A DNA stretch of 64,000 nt from Candidatus Sphingobacterium stercorigallinarum (GCA_019115805.1 DXCW01000220.1:1-64000); one strand, 5' to 3'; shown: positions 10,393 to 20,536, counted from the first letter of the stretch. Notes: generated by a model from the letters alone, not told the origin. A program made the numbers and translations.

Positions 10393-10426
10393 CAAAAGTA
10401 ACCAATTATTTAGACAGCGTCCCAAA
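10393..10426 (-). promoter_or_regulatory. Bacteroidota-type promoter for the HAD gene (TTTG-N22-TACTTTTG)
   Basis: On minus strand TACTTTTG ends 4 nt before ATG; upstream TTTG. Confidence 0.5.
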
Positions 10427-10459
10427 AGCGAATAATCCGCCGAGAAGCTCGAAAGACTA

Positions 10460-10490
10460 TTGTCAGTACTAGCGGCTTTTGTTAAGTTTG
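10460..10490 (+). promoter_or_regulatory. Bacteroidota-type promoter (TTG-N20-TAAGTTTG)
   Basis: Matches TTG / TAnnTTTG with 20-nt spacer; 51 nt before ATG. Confidence 0.55.
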
Positions 10491-10541
10491 CTAAACAACA
10501 GTCGGGCCGCATAAGCCAACGTAAATTCAGAACACCATAAG

Positions 10542-11153
10542 ATGAAAATAATCGCAGTAGGCAGAAACTATGTGAATCATGCCAAAGAATTGGACAATCC
10601 TGTACCGGAACAACCGGTTATTTTTATGAAACCGGACACCGCGATACTAAGAGACAATAAAGACTTCTACTATCCCGCATTCACTCAAGATTTACATCAT
10701 GAAGTAGAGGTGGTGCTTCGGGTTTGTAAAGAAGGTAAGCACGTCGCTAAAAAATTTGCGCACAAATATTATGATGCGATCGGACTGGGTATTGATTTCA
10801 CGGCACGTGATATGCAATCTCATTTAAAGGCCAAGGGATTGCCTTGGGAGTTGTCCAAAGCGTTTGACCATTCCGCAGTGATTAGTCCATTACTTCCCAT
10901 AACGGAAATTGGCGATCTGCGCGACATCGATTTCGCTCTACAGAAAAATGAGGAGACCGTACAACACGGAAACACAAAAAACATGATATTCGATTTCGAT
11001 ACCTTAATCACCTTTATATCTCAGTACATTACGCTTCGAAAGGGCGATTTAATTTATACCGGCACTCCCGAAGGGGTCGGATCGGTAGGTGTTGGTGATC
11101 GTTTGGAAGGATTATTGAATGGTCAATCCATGTTTACCTGTCAAATCAAGTAA
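10542..11153 (+). CDS. fumarylacetoacetate hydrolase family protein
   Basis: GRNYVNHAKE, HHEVEVVLRV, GIDFTARDMQ, DLIYTGTPEGVG. Confidence 0.92.
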   Translation: MKIIAVGRNYVNHAKELDNPVPEQPVIFMKPDTAILRDNKDFYYPAFTQDLHHEVEVVLRVCKEGKHVAKKFAHKYYDAIGLGIDFTARDMQSHLKAKGLPWELSKAFDHSAVISPLLPITEIGDLRDIDFALQKNEETVQHGNTKNMIFDFDTLITFISQYITLRKGDLIYTGTPEGVGSVGVGDRLEGLLNGQSMFTCQIK

Positions 11154-11157
11154 CGCG

Positions 11158-12879
11158 ATGAAAAAACACATTTTCCTTTGGGCATTAGCTTGCCTCGCTT
11201 CCCCATCACTATGGGCACAACATAGCGACATTATCACTTCACAAGACTACCCACAAAACTATTTTCGCAAACCGCTCAACATTGCACCCGATGCCTCGGG
11301 GACCTTTGGGGAATTACGCGCCACCCATTTCCATGCGGGAGACGATTACCGCACCCAACAGCGAATTGGTCTGCCTCTACACGCTGCGGCAGAAGGTTAC
11401 GTCTCGCGGGTACGGGTGCAAATCGGTGGCGGTGGCAACTCGGTATACATCAACCACCCCAATGGCTACACGACGGTTTACCTGCATATGGATAGCTTTA
11501 ATGATGCCCTCACCAATATCGTTCGTGCCGAGCAATACAAACAGCAGCGGTTTGATGTCGACATGGAGTTGTCCAAAGACCAAGTCGCTTTGGAACAAGG
11601 ACAATTCATTGGCAACGCGGGGAATACCGGAGGGTCTGGAGGACCGCATCTTCATTTCGAAATTCGTGACACAGAAACGCAACACCCGCTAAACCCCCAA
11701 TTATTTGGCTTACACTTTAACGATAAGTTCGCTCCCACCATCAATGGTATCATGGTGTACGATTTGGAGCAAGGCCCATTCAACGAACATACCGGCAGGA
11801 GGTATTTGCAATTAAAAGCGTTGGGATCAAATCGCTATGCCCTAGCATCAGGAGCACCGATTTCGGTAAACGGAAAATTCGGATTGGGCATCAACACCAT
11901 CGACCGCCACCGAGCCGGCGGATTCCGAAACGGTGTGTATTCCATCGAGTTGTTTATCGATGGCCAGGCCGTCTCAACTGTTCTCTTTGAACGGTTGGAT
12001 TTTAACACCTCTAGCGCCATTCATTCGTACGTGGATTATCCCCATTATAAAAAAACGAAAGTCCGGGTGCAAAAAAGCTTTAAAGATCCGGGGAGCCCCT
12101 TGGAAATCTTCAAGCATTTGCATCAAGAGGGCATCATAGCGCTCCAGGATGACGCCATCCACGACGCTAAATATGTGGTCAAAGATGTACACGGCAACTG
12201 TAGCGAACTGAATTTTAAAATTCGTAACGATGCCGCGTATACACCAAAGACGCAAAAACCACAAGGGGAACAGTTGGCTTTCGATCGCGAGCATACCGTC
12301 AAAAAGGAAAATGTAGAACTCCACATTCCCAAAGGCGCTTTGTACGGAGACTTGGATTTCACCTATGCTAGAGGGGGCGCTCGGGCCGGCGCTTACTCCC
12401 CCGTCCACCAGATTCACAACACCCTCACCGCATTATTCAAAACGTATAATTTACGGATCAAACCCGAAGGTCTTCCTAAGCGCCTGGAAAGCAAAGCATT
12501 GCTAGCCTCGGTAGAAAACGGATCCTTAGGCGGACGCTTTGAGGACGGATGGGTCACGGTGAACACCAAGTTGTTTGGTTCGATTTACGTGACAGTCGAT
12601 ACGGTGGCCCCGAAGATTGTTCCACGAAATGTCAGTAATGGGAAAAACGTAAGCAAGCAATCCACCATTGATTTCACGATTTCCGACAACTTTTCTGGAA
12701 TACAATCATTTAATGCCTATATTGATGGGCAATGGGTGTTGATGGAGTACGACTCGAAGAACCGCCATTTATGGCATCGATTTGACGGCTCACTGGCTAA
12801 GGGCAAGCACGATTTTAAACTCATTGTCACCGATTGGAAAGACAATGAGCAGATTTATGAAACTACATTCATCAGATAA
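11158..12879 (+). CDS. M23 family metallopeptidase
   Basis: Signal peptide; HFHAGDDYRT, GNSVYINHPNGYTTVYLHM, GGPHLHFEIR (LytM/M23). Confidence 0.92.
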   Translation: MKKHIFLWALACLASPSLWAQHSDIITSQDYPQNYFRKPLNIAPDASGTFGELRATHFHAGDDYRTQQRIGLPLHAAAEGYVSRVRVQIGGGGNSVYINHPNGYTTVYLHMDSFNDALTNIVRAEQYKQQRFDVDMELSKDQVALEQGQFIGNAGNTGGSGGPHLHFEIRDTETQHPLNPQLFGLHFNDKFAPTINGIMVYDLEQGPFNEHTGRRYLQLKALGSNRYALASGAPISVNGKFGLGINTIDRHRAGGFRNGVYSIELFIDGQAVSTVLFERLDFNTSSAIHSYVDYPHYKKTKVRVQKSFKDPGSPLEIFKHLHQEGIIALQDDAIHDAKYVVKDVHGNCSELNFKIRNDAAYTPKTQKPQGEQLAFDREHTVKKENVELHIPKGALYGDLDFTYARGGARAGAYSPVHQIHNTLTALFKTYNLRIKPEGLPKRLESKALLASVENGSLGGRFEDGWVTVNTKLFGSIYVTVDTVAPKIVPRNVSNGKNVSKQSTIDFTISDNFSGIQSFNAYIDGQWVLMEYDSKNRHLWHRFDGSLAKGKHDFKLIVTDWKDNEQIYETTFIR

Positions 12880-12890
12880 ATTTAAATTAT

Positions 12891-13355
12891 ATGTCAGTAT
12901 TAAACGTCGGAGACCATGCGCCTGATATTGTCTCCCAAGACCAACATGGCAACCAGATACGTCTTTCAGATTTGAAAGGAAAAAAGATCATTCTCTATTT
13001 TTACCCACGAGACAATACACCCGGATGCACAACTGAGGCTTGTAATTTTAGAGACAATTACCAACAGTTAACCCAGGATGGATTCCAAGTTATTGGCGTA
13101 AGTACCGATAGCGAGCAATCGCACCAGAAATTCATTGCAAAGCACGATTTGCCCTTTACCCTGCTGGCGGACGAGGATCAAAAGATCGTAAATGATTATG
13201 GTGTTTGGGTCGAGAAAAACATGTACGGGAAGAAGTTCATGGGAACAGCCAGAACCACCTTCATTATCGATGAAAACGGTGTAATCGAGCACATTATCAA
13301 GAAAGTAGACAATAAAAACGCAACGCAACAAATTAGAGACTTATTGGCGAAATAA
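12891..13355 (+). CDS. bcp: thioredoxin-dependent thiol peroxidase (Bcp)
   Basis: LYFYPRDNTPGCTTEACNFRD peroxidatic Cys motif. Confidence 0.95.
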   Translation: MSVLNVGDHAPDIVSQDQHGNQIRLSDLKGKKIILYFYPRDNTPGCTTEACNFRDNYQQLTQDGFQVIGVSTDSEQSHQKFIAKHDLPFTLLADEDQKIVNDYGVWVEKNMYGKKFMGTARTTFIIDENGVIEHIIKKVDNKNATQQIRDLLAK

Positions 13356-13370
13356 GTCGATCCAATACCT

Positions 13371-13378
13371 TATATTTG
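13371..13378 (+). promoter_or_regulatory. -7 promoter element TATATTTG directly before glyS
   Basis: Matches TAnnTTTG; ends 6 nt before ATG at 13385. Confidence 0.5.
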
Positions 13379-13384
13379 CCCCCT

Positions 13385-14854
13385 ATGAGCAAGCAGACAG
13401 ACGATTTCTTTAAAAATATCATCTCGCATGCGAAGGAATATGGTTTTGTTTTTCCTTCCAGCGAAATTTATGACGGCCTGAGTGCTGTATACGATTACGG
13501 CCAATTGGGCGCTGAACTTAAAAACAACCTGAAAAGTTACTGGTGGAAATCAATGGTCCAGTTACATGAAAACATCGTCGGCATTGATGCCGCGATTTTC
13601 ATGCATCCCACTACTTGGAAAGCATCAGGACACGTTGATGGATTCAACGACCCGATGATCGACAACAAGGATTCTAAAAAGCGGTATCGTGCCGATCAGT
13701 TGATTGAGGACAAAATCTATCGTTACGAGAAAGACGGAAAAACAGACAAAGCCAAGCAGCTTCAACAAGATCTAGACGCCGCACTCGCCGTGGATGACTT
13801 AGCAAGACTCAAATCAATTATTGAGGAACATGCCATTGTCTGTCCGATGTCGGGAACGAAAAACTGGACGGAAGTCCGGCAGTTCAATTTGATGTTTGCC
13901 ACACAGATGGGCGCCATGGCTGATGGTGCTGAGCAGGTCTACCTTCGCCCCGAAACTGCTCAAGGTATTTTTGTGAATTTCTTAAATGTACAAAAAACCG
14001 GACGGATGAAGATTCCATTCGGCATCGCTCAGATTGGTAAAGCGTTCCGTAATGAGGTCATCGCGCGCCAGTTTATCATGAGAATGCGCGAGTTCGAACA
14101 AATGGAGCTTCAATTTTTTGTTCGTCCCGGTACAGAACTTCAATGGTATGAGCACTGGAAAGAAATGCGTTTAAAATGGCACTTAGCTTTGGGTGCAGAT
14201 AAGGCTAAATACCGTTTCCACGATCACGTGAAGCTAGCACACTATGCCAATGCCGCCGTTGACGTAGAATATGAGTTTCCATTCGGCTTTAAAGAAGTCG
14301 AGGGTATCCATTCTCGTACCGATTTCGATTTGAAACAACATCAGGAATTTTCTGGAAAGAAATTACAATACTTTGATCCGGAAATTAACCAGAACTATAC
14401 ACCATACGTGGTCGAAACGTCTATTGGCCTAGACCGCCTATTTTTATCGGTACTTGCCAATAGTCTCGTGCAGGAAGACTTATCGACAGATGAGAAGTCA
14501 GATTCTCGAGTGGTTTTAAAATTCCACCCGGCAATTGCGCCAGTAAAAGCGGCCGTTTTACCGCTGACTAAAAAAGATGGATTACCTGATAAAGCAAGGT
14601 CCATCATGAATACATTGAAATTAGATTATAACGTGCAGTACGATGAAAAGGACTCCATTGGCAAGCGTTATCGTCGCCAAGATGCCATCGGCACGCCGTT
14701 CTGTATCACGGTAGACCACCAAACCTTAGAAGATGATACGGTTACCATTCGTCACCGTGACAGCATGCAACAAGAGCGCGTTGCCATAGGTGAATTGGAA
14801 CGTATTATTGGCGATTTGGTGAGCTTGAATAAGCTGCTAAAACAACTGATGTAA
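13385..14854 (+). CDS. glyS: glycine--tRNA ligase
   Basis: GSEIYDGLSAVYDYG-like start, MRPETAQGIF-like YLRPETAQGIFVNF, AFRNEV, REFEQMELQFF, ETSIGLDR. Confidence 0.96.
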   Translation: MSKQTDDFFKNIISHAKEYGFVFPSSEIYDGLSAVYDYGQLGAELKNNLKSYWWKSMVQLHENIVGIDAAIFMHPTTWKASGHVDGFNDPMIDNKDSKKRYRADQLIEDKIYRYEKDGKTDKAKQLQQDLDAALAVDDLARLKSIIEEHAIVCPMSGTKNWTEVRQFNLMFATQMGAMADGAEQVYLRPETAQGIFVNFLNVQKTGRMKIPFGIAQIGKAFRNEVIARQFIMRMREFEQMELQFFVRPGTELQWYEHWKEMRLKWHLALGADKAKYRFHDHVKLAHYANAAVDVEYEFPFGFKEVEGIHSRTDFDLKQHQEFSGKKLQYFDPEINQNYTPYVVETSIGLDRLFLSVLANSLVQEDLSTDEKSDSRVVLKFHPAIAPVKAAVLPLTKKDGLPDKARSIMNTLKLDYNVQYDEKDSIGKRYRRQDAIGTPFCITVDHQTLEDDTVTIRHRDSMQQERVAIGELERIIGDLVSLNKLLKQLM

Positions 14855-14872
14855 CCGGCTATTCAATCGCTA

Positions 14873-14909
14873 TAAAAAAGGTCTGTATACGAAACATACA
14901 GACCTTTTT
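14873..14909 (+). terminator. terminator after glyS
   Basis: AAAAAGGTCTGTAT-N-ATACAGACCTTTTT. Confidence 0.85.
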
Positions 14910-14986
14910 CACATTTCAAGAAGAGCGTTTTAGCATTTTTTGGTTCGACCGATCTGCTACTCGGCTGAAGTACACCGCGTAGTTTA

Positions 14987-16048
14987 TCAACCTAATGTGG
15001 TCATTTTTTCCCAGCCCGCGGCACCAAATCCCAGCTCCCGGTCCACTACTGTCCGAAAATGCCGGTTCGAGCTGAATCCCGCCAAACGAATAAGACGTTG
15101 CAATAGCGCAACATCCTGAAAATCATCATCCAAGTGGTCCAATACGTATTTTAATCGTTTGCTATCGAGATAACTGGCCCAGCCCGTAGGCAAATAGGTA
15201 TCGGTTAATTGCTGTAGATCCCTTAAGGGCATCACGGTGTAGAGTTGCATATCCGAAATACTGAAGGTTTTATGCAAATACAATTTTCGTTCATCAATCA
15301 ATCGGTCAATACGCTGCCAATCCTCCAGCGTGAGAAGAGGATCTTCCTGCTTGGCGCGCCTGTTTTCAGGAAACCGCTCGCGCAAATGAACCAGTGCAAA
15401 TCGAAGTCGCGAAGAACACAGAAACAAACTGATCACAATAAACGTAAGCATACCAAACGGCACTTCGAAATCAATGGCGGGGAGATCGTCCAGCCATGCG
15501 GATTCACGAACGGAAAGCGAGCTAAAAAACACGATTTTTAAAACGCCTAAAGAACGGGCCAATTGCCCGTCCAGTGACGCTGTAAACACCGCGGGGCGCC
15601 CGACCTGCCGCAACACCAGAAAGTCATACCATATCGATGTCGCAAAAACGATGAGAAAAATGGGGCCAGAAAGTAGGGCGCTTGCCTCATACAATAAACT
15701 ATCGGCACCTTTGAAGGCAAGCACCTTCCCCCAGAGGTAACAGATGACAAATAAAATAAAGGGAAACAGCGCCAAAAGAAATAGGTAGCGCGAGGTTTTG
15801 CTTTCCGTCTGAATATTTCGGAGATATAGAGAAATCAAAAAAGCCAGACAGAGCTGCATGGAACTCGAAAAAATGGGGTCCAATTCCGGACCAAAAACCG
15901 CATGAGCAGATTGACCAATTAGTGTAGCAATTGCCGTCACGACAAGAAGTTTAAGCAATTGCTGCCGTTCATCGCGTACGGTCCGAATCCCCACGCACCA
16001 TAGCCATAGAACGAGGATCGTAATGATGATGCTCAATATATCAGCCAT
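14987..16048 (-). CDS. membrane-anchored AraC-type HTH regulator
   Basis: About 7 hydrophobic N-terminal segments followed by a C-terminal AraC-like region (LLQRLIRLAGFSSNRHFRTVVDRELGFG). Confidence 0.6.
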   Translation of the reverse strand: MADILSIIITILVLWLWCVGIRTVRDERQQLLKLLVVTAIATLIGQSAHAVFGPELDPIFSSSMQLCLAFLISLYLRNIQTESKTSRYLFLLALFPFILFVICYLWGKVLAFKGADSLLYEASALLSGPIFLIVFATSIWYDFLVLRQVGRPAVFTASLDGQLARSLGVLKIVFFSSLSVRESAWLDDLPAIDFEVPFGMLTFIVISLFLCSSRLRFALVHLRERFPENRRAKQEDPLLTLEDWQRIDRLIDERKLYLHKTFSISDMQLYTVMPLRDLQQLTDTYLPTGWASYLDSKRLKYVLDHLDDDFQDVALLQRLIRLAGFSSNRHFRTVVDRELGFGAAGWEKMTTLG

Positions 16049-16140
16049 AATACAAGTATATCGCACTTGTGTTAACTCATCACCAAGCCTATGTTAAGTT
16101 TCTCTTATTTTAACGATTCCGCTGCTTACCCTCCCCACTC

Positions 16141-18471
16141 CTAATCGATTGTATAGGTCACGCGTTCTCCATTTTTCAATACCGTGACCGGCTCCCCTTT
16201 GCGGCCCGAGATATGGAAGTCAATGACCTGCCCTGCTGCCCATTTCACGTCAACCGTATAGTTCCCTCTAGCCTTTAATCCTTTAACCTCACCGTCGGGC
16301 CACGCGTCGGGTAATGCAGGCAATAAGTGAATATAGCCGTCGTGACTTTGCAACAGCATTTCGGCAATACCCGCAGATCCGCCGAAGTTTCCGTCAATTT
16401 GGAAAGGAGGATGGGCACAAAAGAGATTCGGGTAGGTCCCAGCTCCAGCTTCCTGATCTTCCGCTTCTTCATTTAAAGCAGGTTCCAGAAGCCCTCTTAA
16501 AATCTCCAATGCGTGATTCCCATCATGCAAGCGAGCCCAAAACAAAATTTTCCAAGCTCTTGACCACCCGGTACCGGCGTCTCCGCGGGATTCCAACGTC
16601 CGCCGGGCGGCATCAGCCCATTCTGGAGTAGTAACGGGAGAAATAAAGCTCGCTGGATACAAGCCGTATAGGTGTGAAACATGACGATGGGTCGGCTCCA
16701 CCTCGCGATAGTCTTCCAGCCACTCCATCACACGTCCACTAGCACTAATTTGTACGGCCGGAGGCAATTCTTTTAGCTGCTCGGTTAATTCCTCAGCAAA
16801 TGGATCGTTACGTTGTAGAATTTCGTTTGCCACTACCACGGATTCGTATAACTCGCGGACGATCTGATTATCAATGGTGGGCCCCATAACCACCGATGCC
16901 GTCCGACCATTTTCCATATAGAAACTATTTTCTGGAGAAACGGACGGAGAGGTCACTAACCAGCCCGTCTTCGGATCACGAACCATCATCGCCTGATAGA
17001 ATTGGGCCGCCGCTACCAGTATCGGATAGACCTCATTCAAATAGGTTTCATCCCGAGTGAACTGATAATGCTCCCAAAGGTGATTACACAACCAGCCTGA
17101 TGCCGTACTCGCCCCCCACGAGGCTTGTTCTCCGGGCGCGGTATATCCCCAAATATTGGTCATCATATACACCACCCAACCTGGCGCACCATAATACGAA
17201 GCAGCTGTTTCCTTTCCCTGAACCGAGAGCCGTTTAATCAGCTGAAGGAACGGCTGATGGTACTCCGACAAGTTGCCGGTCTCCACCCCCCAATGATTCA
17301 TTTGAGCATTTATATTCAAATGATAATCTCCATTCCACGGGGTCTGAATTTGATGCGCCCATAGGCCTTGCAAATTCGGCGGAAGCGCACCGGAAACCTC
17401 AGGCGCCGTACTCGAGAGCGTGAGATACCGACCAAACTGATAATACAATACGGCTAAACCGTTATCGCTGGAAGGGTCCCGATAAAAATTAGCCAATCGC
17501 TTATCCACCGGGACAAGTTGGTGCGGATCGCTACCGCCAATGTGCAAATCCACGCGATTAAAAACAGGTTGATAGTTCTCCAAATGGGCCTTCACCAGCT
17601 GCGCGTAGGTTTGCTCTTCGGCAGCACGCATTTGCTGGGATAGATAAGTCAATGGTTCATGATCGTAATAACTTGTCGTTGCCGAAAACAAAACAGTGGC
17701 CTCATCGGCACCTTTTACGATAATTTGGTTATCGTAGTTGCTGAGTTCTCCGCCCGGTGCAAGGACTTTAATTTTCGCAGCAAATTTAAGCCCATCGCCT
17801 CCCCGTCCATCAGAGAGATATCCTTGAATCTCAATTTCATTGCCATTGATGTGATAAGAATGAATCCGCTCGTCTCTATAAAAATGAAGCGCAAAGCCGA
17901 TGGCGCCTTTTTGATCGGCCGTCAACCGCACCACGCCCACATTATCAGCAAATGAGGTCAGGTATTCACGTCGAAATTCGACACCATCGCTCTTGAATGT
18001 GGTCACGGCTTTAGCCTCATTTAAATCTAACCAGCGCTGATAGTCGTGGGGGGCTTGTTGGTTAAAATGAATAAAATTCAAAAAGCCGAAATTTTGAAAA
18101 GCCCCATAAGGGACCTCCGCTCCGTTTCCATATCCGGATCCTTCTCCTGCACACACGAAGTATTGATTCACCAACTCTTCGGCCTCATCGTTTCTGCCTT
18201 GGAAAAGAAATTGCTGAATCGAATCCAAGTGCTGGTGAGCTTCGGAATTATTGGCGTTTTGAGGGGATCCTGACCACATCGAGATCTCATTGAGCACGAC
18301 ACTTTCCTCCTCCACTTTTCCGCTGGGCATCATCCCAATTAACCCATTGCCCAAAGGAAGCGTTTCCTCCCAGCGCTCAGCGGGTGCATCGTACCATAAC
18401 TTAAGCTCTTGCTCCTGTCCGTTGACCAAGAGCACCATCGACATCAATATGCCGAGCAACGTTGTTCTCAT
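16141..18471 (-). CDS. glycoside hydrolase family 95 (alpha-fucosidase type)
   Basis: LWYDAPAERWEETLPLGNGLIGMM, LPPNLQGLWAHQIQTPWNGDYHLNINAQMNHW, QIDGNFGGSAGIAEMLLQSH. Confidence 0.93.
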   Translation of the reverse strand: MRTTLLGILMSMVLLVNGQEQELKLWYDAPAERWEETLPLGNGLIGMMPSGKVEEESVVLNEISMWSGSPQNANNSEAHQHLDSIQQFLFQGRNDEAEELVNQYFVCAGEGSGYGNGAEVPYGAFQNFGFLNFIHFNQQAPHDYQRWLDLNEAKAVTTFKSDGVEFRREYLTSFADNVGVVRLTADQKGAIGFALHFYRDERIHSYHINGNEIEIQGYLSDGRGGDGLKFAAKIKVLAPGGELSNYDNQIIVKGADEATVLFSATTSYYDHEPLTYLSQQMRAAEEQTYAQLVKAHLENYQPVFNRVDLHIGGSDPHQLVPVDKRLANFYRDPSSDNGLAVLYYQFGRYLTLSSTAPEVSGALPPNLQGLWAHQIQTPWNGDYHLNINAQMNHWGVETGNLSEYHQPFLQLIKRLSVQGKETAASYYGAPGWVVYMMTNIWGYTAPGEQASWGASTASGWLCNHLWEHYQFTRDETYLNEVYPILVAAAQFYQAMMVRDPKTGWLVTSPSVSPENSFYMENGRTASVVMGPTIDNQIVRELYESVVVANEILQRNDPFAEELTEQLKELPPAVQISASGRVMEWLEDYREVEPTHRHVSHLYGLYPASFISPVTTPEWADAARRTLESRGDAGTGWSRAWKILFWARLHDGNHALEILRGLLEPALNEEAEDQEAGAGTYPNLFCAHPPFQIDGNFGGSAGIAEMLLQSHDGYIHLLPALPDAWPDGEVKGLKARGNYTVDVKWAAGQVIDFHISGRKGEPVTVLKNGERVTYTID

Positions 18472-18474
18472 ACG

Positions 18475-20373
18475 TTATTTAGATAATTCAAATTCAGCCA
18501 CCGAAAACACATCCCCTTCACCGAGAAAGGCTTTGGGAAAAAAGCGGATAAACTGCACATTTTCCCGCTGAGAGAGCTCAATCACTTGTTCAGTGGCATT
18601 TGCTTTAATATTCGAAAACTCACCTGCTGCCAGCGATCTCCATTCCTTTCCGTCCAAGCTGCCCTGAATCTCATAGCGGGTAGGAACTCCCGTTATCTTT
18701 CCGTCTTGGCGAGGCCAGTAATGTACGCGACTAATTTGCTGGGCTACATCCAATTTCATTTCCACATAGCCAGTCCCTGCCAATCGGGTTTCCCATACCG
18801 TTTGCTTATCGCCATCCAGAGCACGTTTCGCCTGTTGATCTGCATGGATGATCGACAGCTGCTTGGGATCAACAATTTGTCGACCACTTTTCGTTAACTG
18901 AAATTCGGAAGAAGCCTCCTTGAACAAGGCGAACTCACTCAATGTAGGCGCTACTGGCGCAAATAAAGCGACACGTAGCTTGGATGCCCTGACCGGAGCA
19001 TCCAATTTGATCAATCGGTTCGCTCCAATACTGGTAGCTCGAGCCAAGGGTTGCCAACGCTCCTCTTTCCACACATCAATGCGGACACTATCTAGACGTT
19101 GTCCCAACTTGATGTTTTCCCGGAGGCGAATCAAATCAAATTCTTGCACACCGTCAAGTTCCATTTCAATCACCGGATTCAGTACGTGGTCATCCGAAGC
19201 ATAGTAGCTGTAACGATCGGCATCGAACAGATTCGCTTCCGAGAAAAGCGCATGGTCTTGGCGCACATTGTTTGCCGTAGCCACCGCACCCTGAGCTAAA
19301 TTAGCTGCAAAAGTTTCCTTTATTTTTTTCCCAAACCCTTCTAGAGAGCGCACATCATTGTCATGGAGAATCCCTTCAGGCATAGGTGCTAACCCTAGGT
19401 TCATTCCCCCTCCTCTCCCTACAGAGTTTATATAAATTTCGAATAACTCATCGGGTGTCTTTACTTGGTCGTTTTGATTTTCATGATAAAACCAGCCCGG
19501 TCTTTGGGGTACATCACATTCCGCCGGAATCCAAAATTCGCCGTTACGATCACCTGTGGGTAGATTGGCATTATCAACCGATCCGGGCGTTGGTGGCCCG
19601 CCGTCCTTTCCTTTTGGTGTCAGGGTAGACCAACTGGTTTCCGCAGCCATCCCTTTTTCATTGCCCACCCAACGCATATCAGGCCCCACGTCTGAAAATA
19701 TCATGGCCATGGGTTGTAAGCGCCGAACGATCGGCCAGGTTTTTTCCTCCCACTCATAATACGTCGTTTGGTCAATCACTCGCTTCTCATTTCTACCACC
19801 ATAATAACCATCGCCGCCATTCGCCCCATCATGCCACGAGGTGAAGATCGGACCATAATTGCTCATGAGTTCGGTCAATTGTTCCCGATAAGCCTCTGTA
19901 TAGTCTTCCGTTCCGTAACGCGTATCGTTTCGGTCCCAGGCAGAAAGGTAGACACCAAAAGCGAGCCCATGATCGTGAGAGGCTTGCATGAATTCGCGTA
20001 CCATATCGCCTTTCCCATCCTTCCATGGAGAACTTTTTACGCTGTAATCTGTGGTTTGTGTTGGCCAAAGACAAAAGCCATCATGGTGTTTCGCTACCGA
20101 AATAAGGCCACGAAAACCACCGGCCACGGCTGCACGGGCGATTTGGTTGGCATCGAAGCGATCGGGATTAAAGATTTCAGGAGCAGCATCTCCGTACCCC
20201 CACTCTTTGTCTTGAAAGGTAGTGGGCGTATAGTGGATCAACGTATACAGCTCCATTTCGTGCCACCGCAATTGCCGCTCAGAGGGCAGCGCACCATACG
20301 GCTCCGGTTCGGTCTGTCCAAACGAAAAAAAAGGGCTAAATAGGAATAAGGAAAGCAAAGTTTTGCGGTTCAT
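18475..20373 (-). CDS. GH29 alpha-L-fucosidase with C-terminal discoidin (F5/8) domain
   Basis: WHEMELYTLIHYTPTTFQDKEWGYG, KHHDGFCLWPT, LMSNYGPIFTSWHDGA, discoidin-like C-terminus. Confidence 0.9.
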   Translation of the reverse strand: MNRKTLLSLFLFSPFFSFGQTEPEPYGALPSERQLRWHEMELYTLIHYTPTTFQDKEWGYGDAAPEIFNPDRFDANQIARAAVAGGFRGLISVAKHHDGFCLWPTQTTDYSVKSSPWKDGKGDMVREFMQASHDHGLAFGVYLSAWDRNDTRYGTEDYTEAYREQLTELMSNYGPIFTSWHDGANGGDGYYGGRNEKRVIDQTTYYEWEEKTWPIVRRLQPMAMIFSDVGPDMRWVGNEKGMAAETSWSTLTPKGKDGGPPTPGSVDNANLPTGDRNGEFWIPAECDVPQRPGWFYHENQNDQVKTPDELFEIYINSVGRGGGMNLGLAPMPEGILHDNDVRSLEGFGKKIKETFAANLAQGAVATANNVRQDHALFSEANLFDADRYSYYASDDHVLNPVIEMELDGVQEFDLIRLRENIKLGQRLDSVRIDVWKEERWQPLARATSIGANRLIKLDAPVRASKLRVALFAPVAPTLSEFALFKEASSEFQLTKSGRQIVDPKQLSIIHADQQAKRALDGDKQTVWETRLAGTGYVEMKLDVAQQISRVHYWPRQDGKITGVPTRYEIQGSLDGKEWRSLAAGEFSNIKANATEQVIELSQRENVQFIRFFPKAFLGEGDVFSVAEFELSK

Positions 20374-20536
20374 AATCAAAAAATTGAGTGCTGAAGATAC
20401 AGAATTAACCCATAGCAGCAAAGCAAATTCCACAGATTTAACCGCTATAACCTAATAAACAAGGAATCCATGGTGTTTCCCCTTCTCTTTATAGAAATAT
20501 ATGAAGGGAGATAGGGAACTTTGTGTAAAAAAGAAA

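Noticed and set aside
11974-12417. 147-aa minus-strand ORF
   Set aside because: Antisense to the M23 peptidase gene, no motif support
19768-20343. 191-aa plus-strand ORF in the track
   Set aside because: Antisense to the GH29 fucosidase gene; no recognisable motifs, consistent with a codon-bias shadow ORF
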